64,000 nucleotides of DNA from positions 123,291 through 187,290 of the forward strand of contig NZ_JYKY01000007.1 of assembly GCF_001042985.1 (NCBI RefSeq). The letters are read 5' to 3'. This DNA comes from Pseudomonas lundensis. GTDB lineage: Bacteria; Pseudomonadota; Gammaproteobacteria; Pseudomonadales; Pseudomonadaceae. The translations under genes and the position numbers were made by a program. A model generated the notes under the pieces. It made no database searches. It had not been told where the DNA came from and saw nothing but the letters and a program-made list of their open reading frames with translations. Positions 15,844 to 23,262 of this stretch are shown here, piece by piece. The first letter of the stretch is position 1. Each line of letters begins with the position of its first letter.

Positions 15844-16377
15844 ATGCCCATCACCACGCAGCAACTGTTGCAGATCCTCCCAAACGCCGGCCAATCAGCC
15901 GGCGTTTTTGTTTCTGTCTTAAACTCCGCCATGAACCGGTATCAGATCGTCGGCCCGAAGCGTGTCGCCGCCTTCATCGCCCAAATTGGTCACGAATCGG
16001 GCCAGCTCAAATACGTCAAAGAAATCTGGGGGCCTACCACTGCTCAAGCCCGATACGAAGGCCGCGCTGATCTGGGCAACACTCAGCCGGGTGACGGCTC
16101 CAAGTATCGCGGCCGTGGCCTGATCCAGATCACGGGCCGCGCCAACTACAACGCGTGCGGCGAAGCGTTGGGCCTGGACCTGCTCAGCAAGCCAGAACTG
16201 CTGGAGCTGCCGCAGCACGCCGCGATGTCGGCGGCTTGGTTCTGGTCTATGAAAGACCTGAACACGCTGGCGGACAAGGGAGATTTCGTGAAGATCACTC
16301 GGCGCATCAACGGTGGGCTCAACGGCCAGGCCGACCGCCAGGGGCTGTACGACAAGGCGCTGAAGGTGCTGGCATGA
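15844..16377 (+). CDS. Endolysin, glycoside hydrolase family 19
   Basis: A 177-aa peptidoglycan-degrading endolysin of the GH19 chitinase-like family. Visible motifs: AAFIAQIGHESGQLKYVKE, containing the catalytic Glu, and YRGRGLIQITGRANY, the substrate-binding block. The C-terminal helices (AAWFWSMKDLNTLADKGDF, ITRRINGGLNGQADR) are typical. There is no signal peptide or N-terminal TM, so release would need a holin, which I do not see nearby. ATG 15844 with GGAGAAAG is chosen; the longer open frame from 15520 is out of phase with the real upstream gene. It overlaps Rz by ATGA (16374-16377). Confidence 0.93.
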   Translation: MPITTQQLLQILPNAGQSAGVFVSVLNSAMNRYQIVGPKRVAAFIAQIGHESGQLKYVKEIWGPTTAQARYEGRADLGNTQPGDGSKYRGRGLIQITGRANYNACGEALGLDLLSKPELLELPQHAAMSAAWFWSMKDLNTLADKGDFVKITRRINGGLNGQADRQGLYDKALKVLA

Positions 16378-16880
16378 CGCCCGGTCAAGTCCTGGCCGCT
16401 ATCCTGCTGGCGCTCGCCATCGGATTTGGCGGTGCCTGGCAGGTGCAGGACTGGCGCATGGGCGAGCGACTGGCCGTGCAGGACGGCTTGCACCAGTCGG
16501 ACCTGACAGCTATCGGCAATGCCGCGGCCGCCCAGGCCCGTATCGAGCAGGACAAGCGCCTGGGCCTAGAAGGCCGTCTTCAATCTATAGACGAAGCGCA
16601 TTTCAAGGAATTTAGTGATGCACAGAAAAATATTTCAAGGCTGCGTGATCGCCTTGCCACTGCTGATGTGCGGCTGTCAGTCCTTATCGACGCCACGGAT
16701 TCAGCCAGTGGCTGCAACGTGCCTTCCACCACCAGCGCCGTCGGCGTGGTTCATGCAGCCCGTCGAGCCCAACTTGACCCAGCGCATGCTCAACGAATTA
16801 TCGCCATCACCGACGCCGGCGACCAAGGACTGATCGCGTTACGGGCGTGCCAGGCGTACGTCAGGGCTGTGTTGCGTTAA
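16374..16880 (+). CDS. Rz-like i-spanin
   Basis: A 168-aa inner-membrane spanin subunit. An N-terminal TM segment (LAAILLALAIGFGGAWQV, residues 6-23) is followed by a periplasmic helical domain (residues 60-105) and a C-terminal region with RLSVLIDATDSASGCNVPST. With Rz1 it spans the periplasm and fuses the membranes at lysis. ATG 16374 overlaps the endolysin stop. The o-spanin gene is nested in another frame inside it, as in lambda. Confidence 0.9.
   Translation: MTPGQVLAAILLALAIGFGGAWQVQDWRMGERLAVQDGLHQSDLTAIGNAAAAQARIEQDKRLGLEGRLQSIDEAHFKEFSDAQKNISRLRDRLATADVRLSVLIDATDSASGCNVPSTTSAVGVVHAARRAQLDPAHAQRIIAITDAGDQGLIALRACQAYVRAVLR
16618..16833 (+). CDS. Rz1-like o-spanin lipoprotein, nested in Rz
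   Basis: A 71-aa ORF wholly inside Rz in the +1 frame. It has a lipoprotein signal (MHRKIFQG, CVIALPLLM) and lipobox MCGC with Cys20. The mature part is proline-rich (PPPAPSAWFMQP), the hallmark of Rz1. AGGA lies about 10 nt before the ATG at 16618; a GTG one codon earlier is possible. It should pair with the Rz C-terminus at the outer membrane. Confidence 0.9.
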   Translation: MHRKIFQGCVIALPLLMCGCQSLSTPRIQPVAATCLPPPAPSAWFMQPVEPNLTQRMLNELSPSPTPATKD

Positions 16881-16919
16881 GCTAGACCGAATGGATTGAA
16901 TCGCGCACAAGGAAAGGCT

Positions 16920-17009
16920 ATGGGTCAGGATTTTGTAGGGCTGGGAGTGCTGCTGGTCATCGCCTGGATGGTTGCCATTGCGCTTATTATTTACGTAGCG
17001 GCCAAGTAG
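16920..17009 (+). CDS. 29-aa single-pass membrane microprotein
   Basis: ATG at 16920 with ACAAGGAAAGGCT upstream, ending TAG at 17007-17009, followed immediately by a strong terminator. The peptide is MGQDFVGLGVLLVIAWMVA, then IALIIYVAAK: one hydrophobic helix with a lysine end. It is too short for a holin of known class. RBS, helix and terminator make it a plausible expressed microprotein of the lysis region; function unknown. Confidence 0.55.
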   Translation: MGQDFVGLGVLLVIAWMVAIALIIYVAAK

Positions 17010-17016
17010 AAAAGCA

Positions 17017-17050
17017 AAGCCCCGGAGGTTCGCGGCTCCAGGGCTTCTAT
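17017..17050 (+). terminator. Terminator of the prophage late operon
   Basis: AAGCCCCGGAG (17017-17027), loop GTTCGCGG, CTCCAGGGCTT (17036-17046), CTATTTTC. A long stem with one mismatch, 10 bp after the microprotein; probably the end of late transcription. Confidence 0.7.
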
Positions 17051-17142
17051 TTTCGCCTCCATCCCTTAATGGCTGACGAACGTGGCTGGGAGATTACCAG
17101 CGACTTTCGGATATTTCACTACGACTATAGGAGATTGTAATC

Positions 17143-17165
17143 GGTCGGCGGGACGTCGGGGGTGG
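17143..17165 (+). repeat. Imperfect direct repeat, copy 1
   Basis: GGTCGGCGGGACGTCGGGGG plus TGG. Copy 2 (17761-17783) differs at 3 of 23 positions. The pair brackets the Rz remnant, the 28-aa ORF and the 69-aa gene. Confidence 0.6.
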
Positions 17166-17254
17166 GTGTTTCAGGCATGGATCGAAAGATGCGCACGTTA
17201 CTTACTGAGCGCCGGCAGCAGATCGGATAAAAAAAGGAGAGTCGTTGCGGCGGT

Positions 17255-17320
17255 GAGCTGCCAGTAACACGCGATCAAGGTCTGATCGCGCTCTAAGGGT
17301 GCCGGGCTTATGATGGCGCA
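17255..17320 (+). pseudogene. Remnant of a second Rz 3' end
   Basis: In frame from about 17255 the DNA reads ...TRDQGLIAL, a stop codon (TAA at 17294-17296), then GCRAYDGA. The intact Rz ends GDQGLIALRACQAYVRA. The DNA shares an 18-of-20 core (GCGATCAAGGTCTGATCGCG) with bases 16820-16840. A decayed fragment of another Rz gene is the simplest reading. The region 17051-17392 otherwise shows no convincing gene. Confidence 0.55.
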
Positions 17321-17392
17321 CAGAGTCGGCTACGCTGAGTTGGTCGGCCTACAGTGAGAGCCATCAACATCCATCCAAACGGGAAGGACCTT

Positions 17393-17479
17393 GTGGATAA
17401 AAGACTGGCGGGGCTATCGTTCTTGTTGACTCTCTGCTGGGTAATTGCGGTGATTGACGTTATGTGGCTCTTCAGCTGA
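17393..17479 (+). CDS. 28-aa putative membrane microprotein
   Basis: GTG at 17393, with GGGAAGG (17381-17387) five bases upstream, and TGA at 17477-17479. The product, VDKRLAGLSFLLTLCW then VIAVIDVMWLFS, is one hydrophobic helix behind a basic start. It is supported only by the RBS and TM pattern. It resembles the 29-aa ORF at 16920 in design, not in sequence. Confidence 0.35.
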   Translation: MDKRLAGLSFLLTLCWVIAVIDVMWLFS

Positions 17480-17491
17480 GCTGTCTGCCTA

Positions 17492-17701
17492 TCACTCAGG
17501 AGTCATCAGGACAGCAAGAGTTAGCTTGATGAATTCGTCATTGTAATCAAGTATTTCTAGTGCGCCACGGACGTTTGCTGTTGCTTCGACGCCGCCGTGT
17601 CGCTCGACCCATTGCGCGAGTTCCATGATGGCGGCTCCTAGGGCGACTTGGTTTTCGTTGAACTTGGAAAAAAGGGTAGGTAGTAAATCTGAATTAGGCA
17701 T
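17492..17701 (-). CDS. Conserved-looking 69-aa protein, unknown
   Basis: A 69-aa acidic, helical protein (MPNSDLLPTLFSKFNENQVA, LGAAIMELAQWVERHGG) on the minus strand with GAGGAA 6 bases before its ATG. It is convergent with the late operon, so it may be lysogenically expressed. The WVERHGG...ANVRGALE pattern suggests a small helical bundle. I know no function. It lies between the two copies of the direct repeat. Confidence 0.6.
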   Translation of the reverse strand: MPNSDLLPTLFSKFNENQVALGAAIMELAQWVERHGGVEATANVRGALEILDYNDEFIKLTLAVLMTPE

Positions 17702-17760
17702 GTCTGTTCCTCGGTTGAATGAACAGCGTAGCAGTAGGTGTACAGCGGGTATTTGATATA

Positions 17761-17783
17761 GGTCGGCAGGACGCCGGGGGAGG
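17761..17783 (+). repeat. Imperfect direct repeat, copy 2
   Basis: GGTCGGCAGGACGCCGGGGG plus AGG; partner of 17143-17165, 618 bp apart. Confidence 0.6.
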
Positions 17784-18044
17784 ATGGATCTCGTACCACT
17801 TTTTGTACCAACTGATGTTCCCTTGAGGGACTCTCCGGGGCCTCAGAAGGCGCTGAAACCCCTTGTCTAGCGCCTTTGAAATACTCCAGCTAATCCGCAC
17901 ATACTGCTTGAACCCTTTTAAATCGGGGCCTTTCACGCTACTGCCGGGTTGCGGTACGCACTGGGCACCGTGTTGCAGGATGTTCAGCGTGTACAGCCCG
18001 CACCCCGTCATGGAGCAGTGGCTGCGTGTTGCACCGGTTAAAAG

Positions 18045-18340
18045 CACGGTCTGCTGGCGTGGATCAAGTCGGGCGATAGACATCAAACACACCCTGGCAC
18101 ACGTGTGCCGGGTGTCATGCATCCTGCGGTGCCTCACACCCAGCGTGCGCAGTGCTAACAACCAGTAGCGTTCAGGCCCTGTTTTGGATCGGACGTAATG
18201 CTCTGACCTGTCTCCCGATCCTTCCGGCGCGAATACACAGTCAGAGCGCGCCGCTGTGAGTGACATGGTTTTTGTGAGTCCCTGAAAAGCGTGATCGTTC
18301 AAAAAAATTACAAATGGTCGTTTTCTGAAGGCCGTGAACG
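18045..18340 (-). pseudogene. Remnant of a tyrosine integrase
   Basis: On the minus strand a fragment reads FRKRPFVIFLNDHAFQGL...CVFAPEGS...YWLLALRTLGVRHRRMHDTR, then HTCARVCLM. This matches the C-terminal catalytic part of phage tyrosine recombinases, including the HxxR box (HDTR). The following GHS box and the nucleophilic Tyr are absent in this frame, and no N-terminal domain lies upstream, where the LRR gene begins. It marks the decayed edge of a prophage. Bases 17784-18044 and 18341-18438 hold no other gene I can support. Confidence 0.72.
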
Positions 18341-18438
18341 CGTACTCAAACATCAGCCGGTCATATTTATTTAGGTCATTAGGCAGGGGTTGCAGGGATA
18401 GGTTGGTGAGCTTATTCGACCTAGGCAGAGCTGTTGAT

Positions 18439-21400
18439 ATGACCGATACCCTCGCAACGTTGCCCCTTGATGCACGCGATTCAACCCTGAGTGATCTGCA
18501 GCCCCTTGAACTGGTACGCGGGCACATGCCCAAGTGGCTGCTGGATGCTCCGGCGAACACCCTCAAGGCGCTGAATACCGCCATGGCCCAGAGCCGTGCT
18601 TACCATGCCGTGTCAGGGCAGCGTTTTTCCGAGCTGGAAGGCATCGAAGCGTATTGCGCCCCGTTGCTTGAGGCTGAAGTCAAACGCAGGTTCGGCAATG
18701 TGCTCGACATTTTTCATGACCATCTGCATGTGGCACACGTGCACCTGATGACAGATGACACGCTGCTGGGCACGCTTCGTCATTACACCGTACTCGATGA
18801 ACCCAAAACCCTGCTGTGGGCGGCCCTGCAAAATTTTTCGGAAGGCGAGGCCCTGCCCGGCGGTTTTAGCCCGCAAAGTCGAATCCGTCTGGCACGTTAC
18901 CCAGGGACGGCGAGCCCTGTTCATCCTCACCAATTCGCCGCCTTGAGCCGTGAACTGAACCTGGGACTCAAATATCAGCAGTATTTGCAGGCGTTTTTGG
19001 GTGTTGCCCCCACGGGGGCGTCTGAACAAACGGACGCTCACGCCCAAACTGTGTCCAATCTGCGTGTACTCAAGCGTTATGACATGGAGGTGGATGCCCA
19101 CATTGCGCACCTGAAAAACAACCTCAGCGACACGGCCTATCATGCCCTCGTGGGGTTGTTGTCGCAGAGTGCTGACCCCAGAGGACGAGGCAGCCCCACG
19201 CTTGACGGCAACGCGTTAGTACAAAGCTCGCTGTCGATACTGGACACCGTGATTGACGGTGTGGTGATTTTTTCGGCCCATCCACCGTTGTTGCACCCCA
19301 ATGAACGCGTGCTGGTTTACATCCCCAACGACCCGGTTTCACCGTTCTTTGAGTTCAACTCATTGCAGGTGTTTATTGAAGAGTTGCAGGTGCGCCTCAA
19401 ACGGTCGGAGTACGTGGATTTCTTCTCGCGTTTCGTCGCACTTGGCGCAAGGCCCGGCTTTTTGCAAAAGGTTAAGGCCGCCCCTCAATGGCTGGCGCTG
19501 GTGACCTCACCGCTGCGCGTGAGCGCCGCGCATTATCTGTGTACGGTTCAGTTGAAAAACATGTTTGCCGATGCCCGGGTGTTGGCCGTGCCGACGGGGG
19601 TGCTGGACGAGCAGGAACGCGAGCAAAAGTGGCAGCTCTATCAGAGCGTCGGCCTGTTTATCGTTAACGTGGCGTCGTTGTTTGTCCCGGTGCTAGGGGG
19701 TGCCATGCTGGCCGTTGCGGTAGGACAAATGCTCTCAGAAGTGTATGAAGGCGTTGATGACTGGGCGCATGGTGATGTTGATCATGCGCGCGAGCACCTG
19801 TTGAACGTCGCACTGGACATCGTGACCACGGCTGCCACCGTGGTCGGGGGCGTGGTGGTCAAAAAGGTCGCCAGCCGCTTGAGCGAGACCACCACCGCCT
19901 TTTTTGAAGATTTCGAACCCATTCGCCGCGAAGACGGCACGGCGCGGTTATGGAACAAGCAGCTTGAGCACTATGCCTATACCGGGGCGGCCGAGCACCG
20001 CCAGCACACGCGCGATGCAACCGGTTTTTTCAAGGTCGATGGCAAGCAACTGGTCACCGTGGATGGCAAACACTATGCCGTCGAACACGATGGATCCGCC
20101 AGGCAGTGGCGCATCGTCCACCCGCGTCGGCCAAAGGCATTCAAGCCCGGGCTTTTGCACAATCAGCAAGGGGCATGGCAGCACGCGCACGAACGTCCCC
20201 TTGAGTGGCAGGGCAGTGGGGTGCTGATAGGGCGATTGGGGCACGGTTCGACAGGTCTGGATGAATCGACGCTGGAGCAGATTCGTGCGTTGACAGGGAC
20301 AGAAGCCGATGTAATGCGTCGTGTGCATCTGGAAAACCTGAAGCCGCCCCCGATGTTGAACGTCAGCCTCAAACGCTTCGAGATGGACCGCCAGATCACC
20401 GGGTTTATCGAACAGATGAGGGCGGGGGGGTACACACAGCCCAAGTGGGCGGATTTGCAACTGAGCCTGCTGCCGCACTTGTCGGGTTGGCCCGAAGGCA
20501 AAGGGCTGGTGCTGGTCAATGGGGCGGGAGGCTCCCACCTTGAGTACGGCGTTGTGGAAGGGGAACGCCCCGACCTTGTCACTCTCACGCACACGGCGCT
20601 TGAACAAGGCAAGGTGCTTGAGACGGTGCTGGCGGCGCTGTCCCCAGAGCAAGTGAAGACGTTGCTGGGCAGCGACATCTCGGTGTCGCCCCTCCCTGTC
20701 GCAGCCTTGTCCAACGCCTTGAGTGCTTATGCCAGTGATAATCGGGCGGCCTTGTTTGAGCGCCTCTACGCACGTTTCAATGTGTCCGATTCCGCGCTGG
20801 TCACACCCATTGAAACGGCTTTTTCCGGGCTGCCAAAACCGGTGGCCCAGTCGCTGGTCGAGTCGGCCACCGATGTTGAACGCGATACGTTGCGCACCGG
20901 TAAGGTGCCCTTGCCGCTGGCTGAACACGCCCGTGCCTACCTGCGTGACGGGCGTTTGAATCGCGCGTTTGAAGGCTTTTACCTGACCTCCCACATACCG
21001 AACGCCATCGATACCAATCGTCTGGCCGGTCATTTTCTCGGTCAGATGCCCCATTGGCCGGTCAGTGCCTCATTTGAACTGCGCGATGCTTCTCCTTTGG
21101 GTGCGGTATTGCAACGGTGGGGGCGCTCTACACAACCGACGCGCTTGCTGGTCAAAACACAACACGGTTATCAGCGGTATGCACTTAAAGACAAGCGTTA
21201 TGCCCTGGAACCGGGTGAGGATGCGCTGTTGTCAGGTGCGGTTTTCAAGTTGTTGAACAATCGCGAGCGCGAGGCGTTAGGGTTCTCGACAGCCAATGAC
21301 GCGCCTGCTTTTAACGCAGTGTTGGGTTCAGTGGCGGTCAGTCAGCGTGAAGCATCCGCACACGCGTTGGGTATGCAATCGATCAAACCGCAATTCAAAC

Positions 21401-23253
21401 CGCCGGTGCGCATGCTCGACGGTCAAATCGGGTATCCGCTTTGCGGGTTGGATCAGGGGCGTTATGCCCAGTCGTTACAACGCCGGGTGCGCGATCTGTA
21501 CCCTGAATTTGCCGACCATCACGTGCAGGCGTACCTGGATTCCATCACCGAGAGCCAGCTTGAACCGCTGGTTTATCTGCGGGCACGCAAGCGGCAGAGG
21601 AAAATACTGCGTCAGGCGCTTCAGGCGTGGATTGATGCAGCCCCTCTGGACATGGCCGGTGCCCCCGCTTTGCACGATTACCCGGAAAGCCGGTATCAGG
21701 CATCGCGCATGATTCAACGCAGTTGGCGTAAAGATCCGACCCACATGCCCTGGATCGGTCGTCATCAAACCTATGAGTTGAATCTTGACGGCTTGCGCGT
21801 GGGCAATATGCCCAGATTGCCCACGCAGATCGATTTCAGCCACATCACGGATTTGAACCTCAGCAACATGGATTGCCGTCATAACGCTGACACGTTCCTT
21901 GAGTCGTTCACGGGGCTGAGGTCGTTACAGATGGACCATAACCGACTGGTGAATCTGCCCTCGCAATTGAAGACTATGCGGCAGTTACGACAGCTTTCAC
22001 TGGCACACAACCTGTTGTACTTCACGGCAGAAGACACCGCTGTACTGGGTTCACTGCATGTGCTTGAAACGTTGAATCTCAATGACAATCTGCTGGGCCC
22101 CTCGCTGGATCTGAGTGAACTGCCGTACTTGCGCCGGGTGTATCTGCGCCGCACCTGGATTGAGCAGTGGCCAATGGGGCTGCTCTCGCGGCCCATGCTG
22201 GAAGCGGCCGATCTGCGAGAAAATCAGTTGGTGGATATTCCCGAACTGATTTATCAGGCCTCTGCCACGGTCACGCGTAATATTTCCTTGTCGGGCAACC
22301 CATTGTCAGCAGCGACCCGCTTGCGCCTTTCACGCTTTGTCGCCCAGGACGGTGGCAGCAGCTTCGGGATCAACACGGAGACCTTGATGAGTGAAACGGC
22401 GGCTTTTGATTTCTGGACCACCGGTATCACCAATCATGAGTTGGTGCGACGTGAGGCACTCTGGGCCGAGTTGAAAACAGACCCGTCTTCAGAAGACTTC
22501 TTCACGGTGATTGGCCGTCTGACCTCAACCGCAGATGCCCAGACCGTGCGCCAGGACTTGAGCCGCCGGATCTGGGAGATGATTGAGGCGGCCAACCGAA
22601 ATCACACGCTGCGTCGCGACTTGATGAATATCGCCGCGGCGCCGCGCAGTTGCACAGACAGTGTTGCCCTGACTTTCAGCGCATTGGAGGTGACCATGCA
22701 ACTGGCCAAGCTGAGTGCTGGCGGGTCAGCGCAGGAATCCGACCTGCTGAACTTCGCCACGGGTCTGTTCAGGCTCGATCAAGTGGGCAAAGTGGCCAGT
22801 GATGCGTGTGAGGCGCGATTGACTGCAGGAGGCCCTGCTCCCGATGAGGTGGAAGTCCATCTGGCTTACAGGATTGGCTTAAGTCAGGCCCTGAACCTGC
22901 CTGATCAGCCTCGCAGCATGCCCTTTAAAGAGATTGCCGGTGTCAGGCAAGCGGACCTGGACGCTGCCAAAGAGCGGGTTGAAGCCGCCGAAAAAACACC
23001 AGCGTTAGGTGAATTTGTCAGCAGCACCGAGTTCTGGCGTGAGCATTTGATTCGAAAATATCAGTCTGAATTTTCTCAGCTGACGGCCCCGTATTTTGAG
23101 CAATTGAGTGAATTGCTGCGCAACTCCCCGGAAATGAACAGTGAACGCTACCTCAGGTTGGTGAATGAGGTTCGTGCCGCAATGGACACGGCCGTTGACG
23201 GGTGGAGCCTGGCCAAAACACAGGCCATATTGCCAGCGCCCCCGTCCCGTTGA
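18439..23253 (+). CDS. LRR protein with NEL-type E3 ubiquitin ligase domain
   Basis: A 1604-aa probable effector toxin. The N-terminal two thirds is the DUF6543/dermonecrotic-toxin-like region common to large Pseudomonas proteins, with a hydrophobic stretch near residues 404-480 (LFIVNVASLFVPVLGGAMLA...). Leucine-rich repeats span about 1114-1297 (LNLSNMD, LRSLQMDHNRLVNLPSQL, LETLNLNDNLLG). The C-terminus is a NEL domain like IpaH/SspH: Cys1405 in SCTDSVALTFSALE is the CxD catalytic motif, followed by EVEVHLAYRIGL. Such enzymes ubiquitinate host proteins after type III delivery. ATG 18439 is chosen; the frame is open to 18334 but has no clear RBS. No secretion genes or chaperone are adjacent. 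Its upstream region is the integrase remnant. Confidence 0.88.
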   Translation: MTDTLATLPLDARDSTLSDLQPLELVRGHMPKWLLDAPANTLKALNTAMAQSRAYHAVSGQRFSELEGIEAYCAPLLEAEVKRRFGNVLDIFHDHLHVAHVHLMTDDTLLGTLRHYTVLDEPKTLLWAALQNFSEGEALPGGFSPQSRIRLARYPGTASPVHPHQFAALSRELNLGLKYQQYLQAFLGVAPTGASEQTDAHAQTVSNLRVLKRYDMEVDAHIAHLKNNLSDTAYHALVGLLSQSADPRGRGSPTLDGNALVQSSLSILDTVIDGVVIFSAHPPLLHPNERVLVYIPNDPVSPFFEFNSLQVFIEELQVRLKRSEYVDFFSRFVALGARPGFLQKVKAAPQWLALVTSPLRVSAAHYLCTVQLKNMFADARVLAVPTGVLDEQEREQKWQLYQSVGLFIVNVASLFVPVLGGAMLAVAVGQMLSEVYEGVDDWAHGDVDHAREHLLNVALDIVTTAATVVGGVVVKKVASRLSETTTAFFEDFEPIRREDGTARLWNKQLEHYAYTGAAEHRQHTRDATGFFKVDGKQLVTVDGKHYAVEHDGSARQWRIVHPRRPKAFKPGLLHNQQGAWQHAHERPLEWQGSGVLIGRLGHGSTGLDESTLEQIRALTGTEADVMRRVHLENLKPPPMLNVSLKRFEMDRQITGFIEQMRAGGYTQPKWADLQLSLLPHLSGWPEGKGLVLVNGAGGSHLEYGVVEGERPDLVTLTHTALEQGKVLETVLAALSPEQVKTLLGSDISVSPLPVAALSNALSAYASDNRAALFERLYARFNVSDSALVTPIETAFSGLPKPVAQSLVESATDVERDTLRTGKVPLPLAEHARAYLRDGRLNRAFEGFYLTSHIPNAIDTNRLAGHFLGQMPHWPVSASFELRDASPLGAVLQRWGRSTQPTRLLVKTQHGYQRYALKDKRYALEPGEDALLSGAVFKLLNNREREALGFSTANDAPAFNAVLGSVAVSQREASAHALGMQSIKPQFKPPVRMLDGQIGYPLCGLDQGRYAQSLQRRVRDLYPEFADHHVQAYLDSITESQLEPLVYLRARKRQRKILRQALQAWIDAAPLDMAGAPALHDYPESRYQASRMIQRSWRKDPTHMPWIGRHQTYELNLDGLRVGNMPRLPTQIDFSHITDLNLSNMDCRHNADTFLESFTGLRSLQMDHNRLVNLPSQLKTMRQLRQLSLAHNLLYFTAEDTAVLGSLHVLETLNLNDNLLGPSLDLSELPYLRRVYLRRTWIEQWPMGLLSRPMLEAADLRENQLVDIPELIYQASATVTRNISLSGNPLSAATRLRLSRFVAQDGGSSFGINTETLMSETAAFDFWTTGITNHELVRREALWAELKTDPSSEDFFTVIGRLTSTADAQTVRQDLSRRIWEMIEAANRNHTLRRDLMNIAAAPRSCTDSVALTFSALEVTMQLAKLSAGGSAQESDLLNFATGLFRLDQVGKVASDACEARLTAGGPAPDEVEVHLAYRIGLSQALNLPDQPRSMPFKEIAGVRQADLDAAKERVEAAEKTPALGEFVSSTEFWREHLIRKYQSEFSQLTAPYFEQLSELLRNSPEMNSERYLRLVNEVRAAMDTAVDGWSLAKTQAILPAPPSR

Positions 23254-23262
23254 GGGGCGGCG

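Noticed and set aside
1..17000. Tailocin (F-type pyocin) rather than prophage
   Set aside because: Tail and lysis genes alone would fit, but an immI-like antirepressor switch, KilA-N protein and nearby integrase remnant point to a temperate phage. Head genes are outside the window, so it is not fully excluded.
17082..17267. 61-codon + strand ORF after the late terminator
   Set aside because: No RBS, odd composition, and it overlaps a repeat and the Rz remnant region.
17694..18584. 296-codon minus-strand ORF as an intact gene
   Set aside because: Only its middle (about 18045-18340) resembles an integrase; it lacks the catalytic Tyr and N-terminal domain and runs into the LRR gene's start, so it is listed as a remnant.
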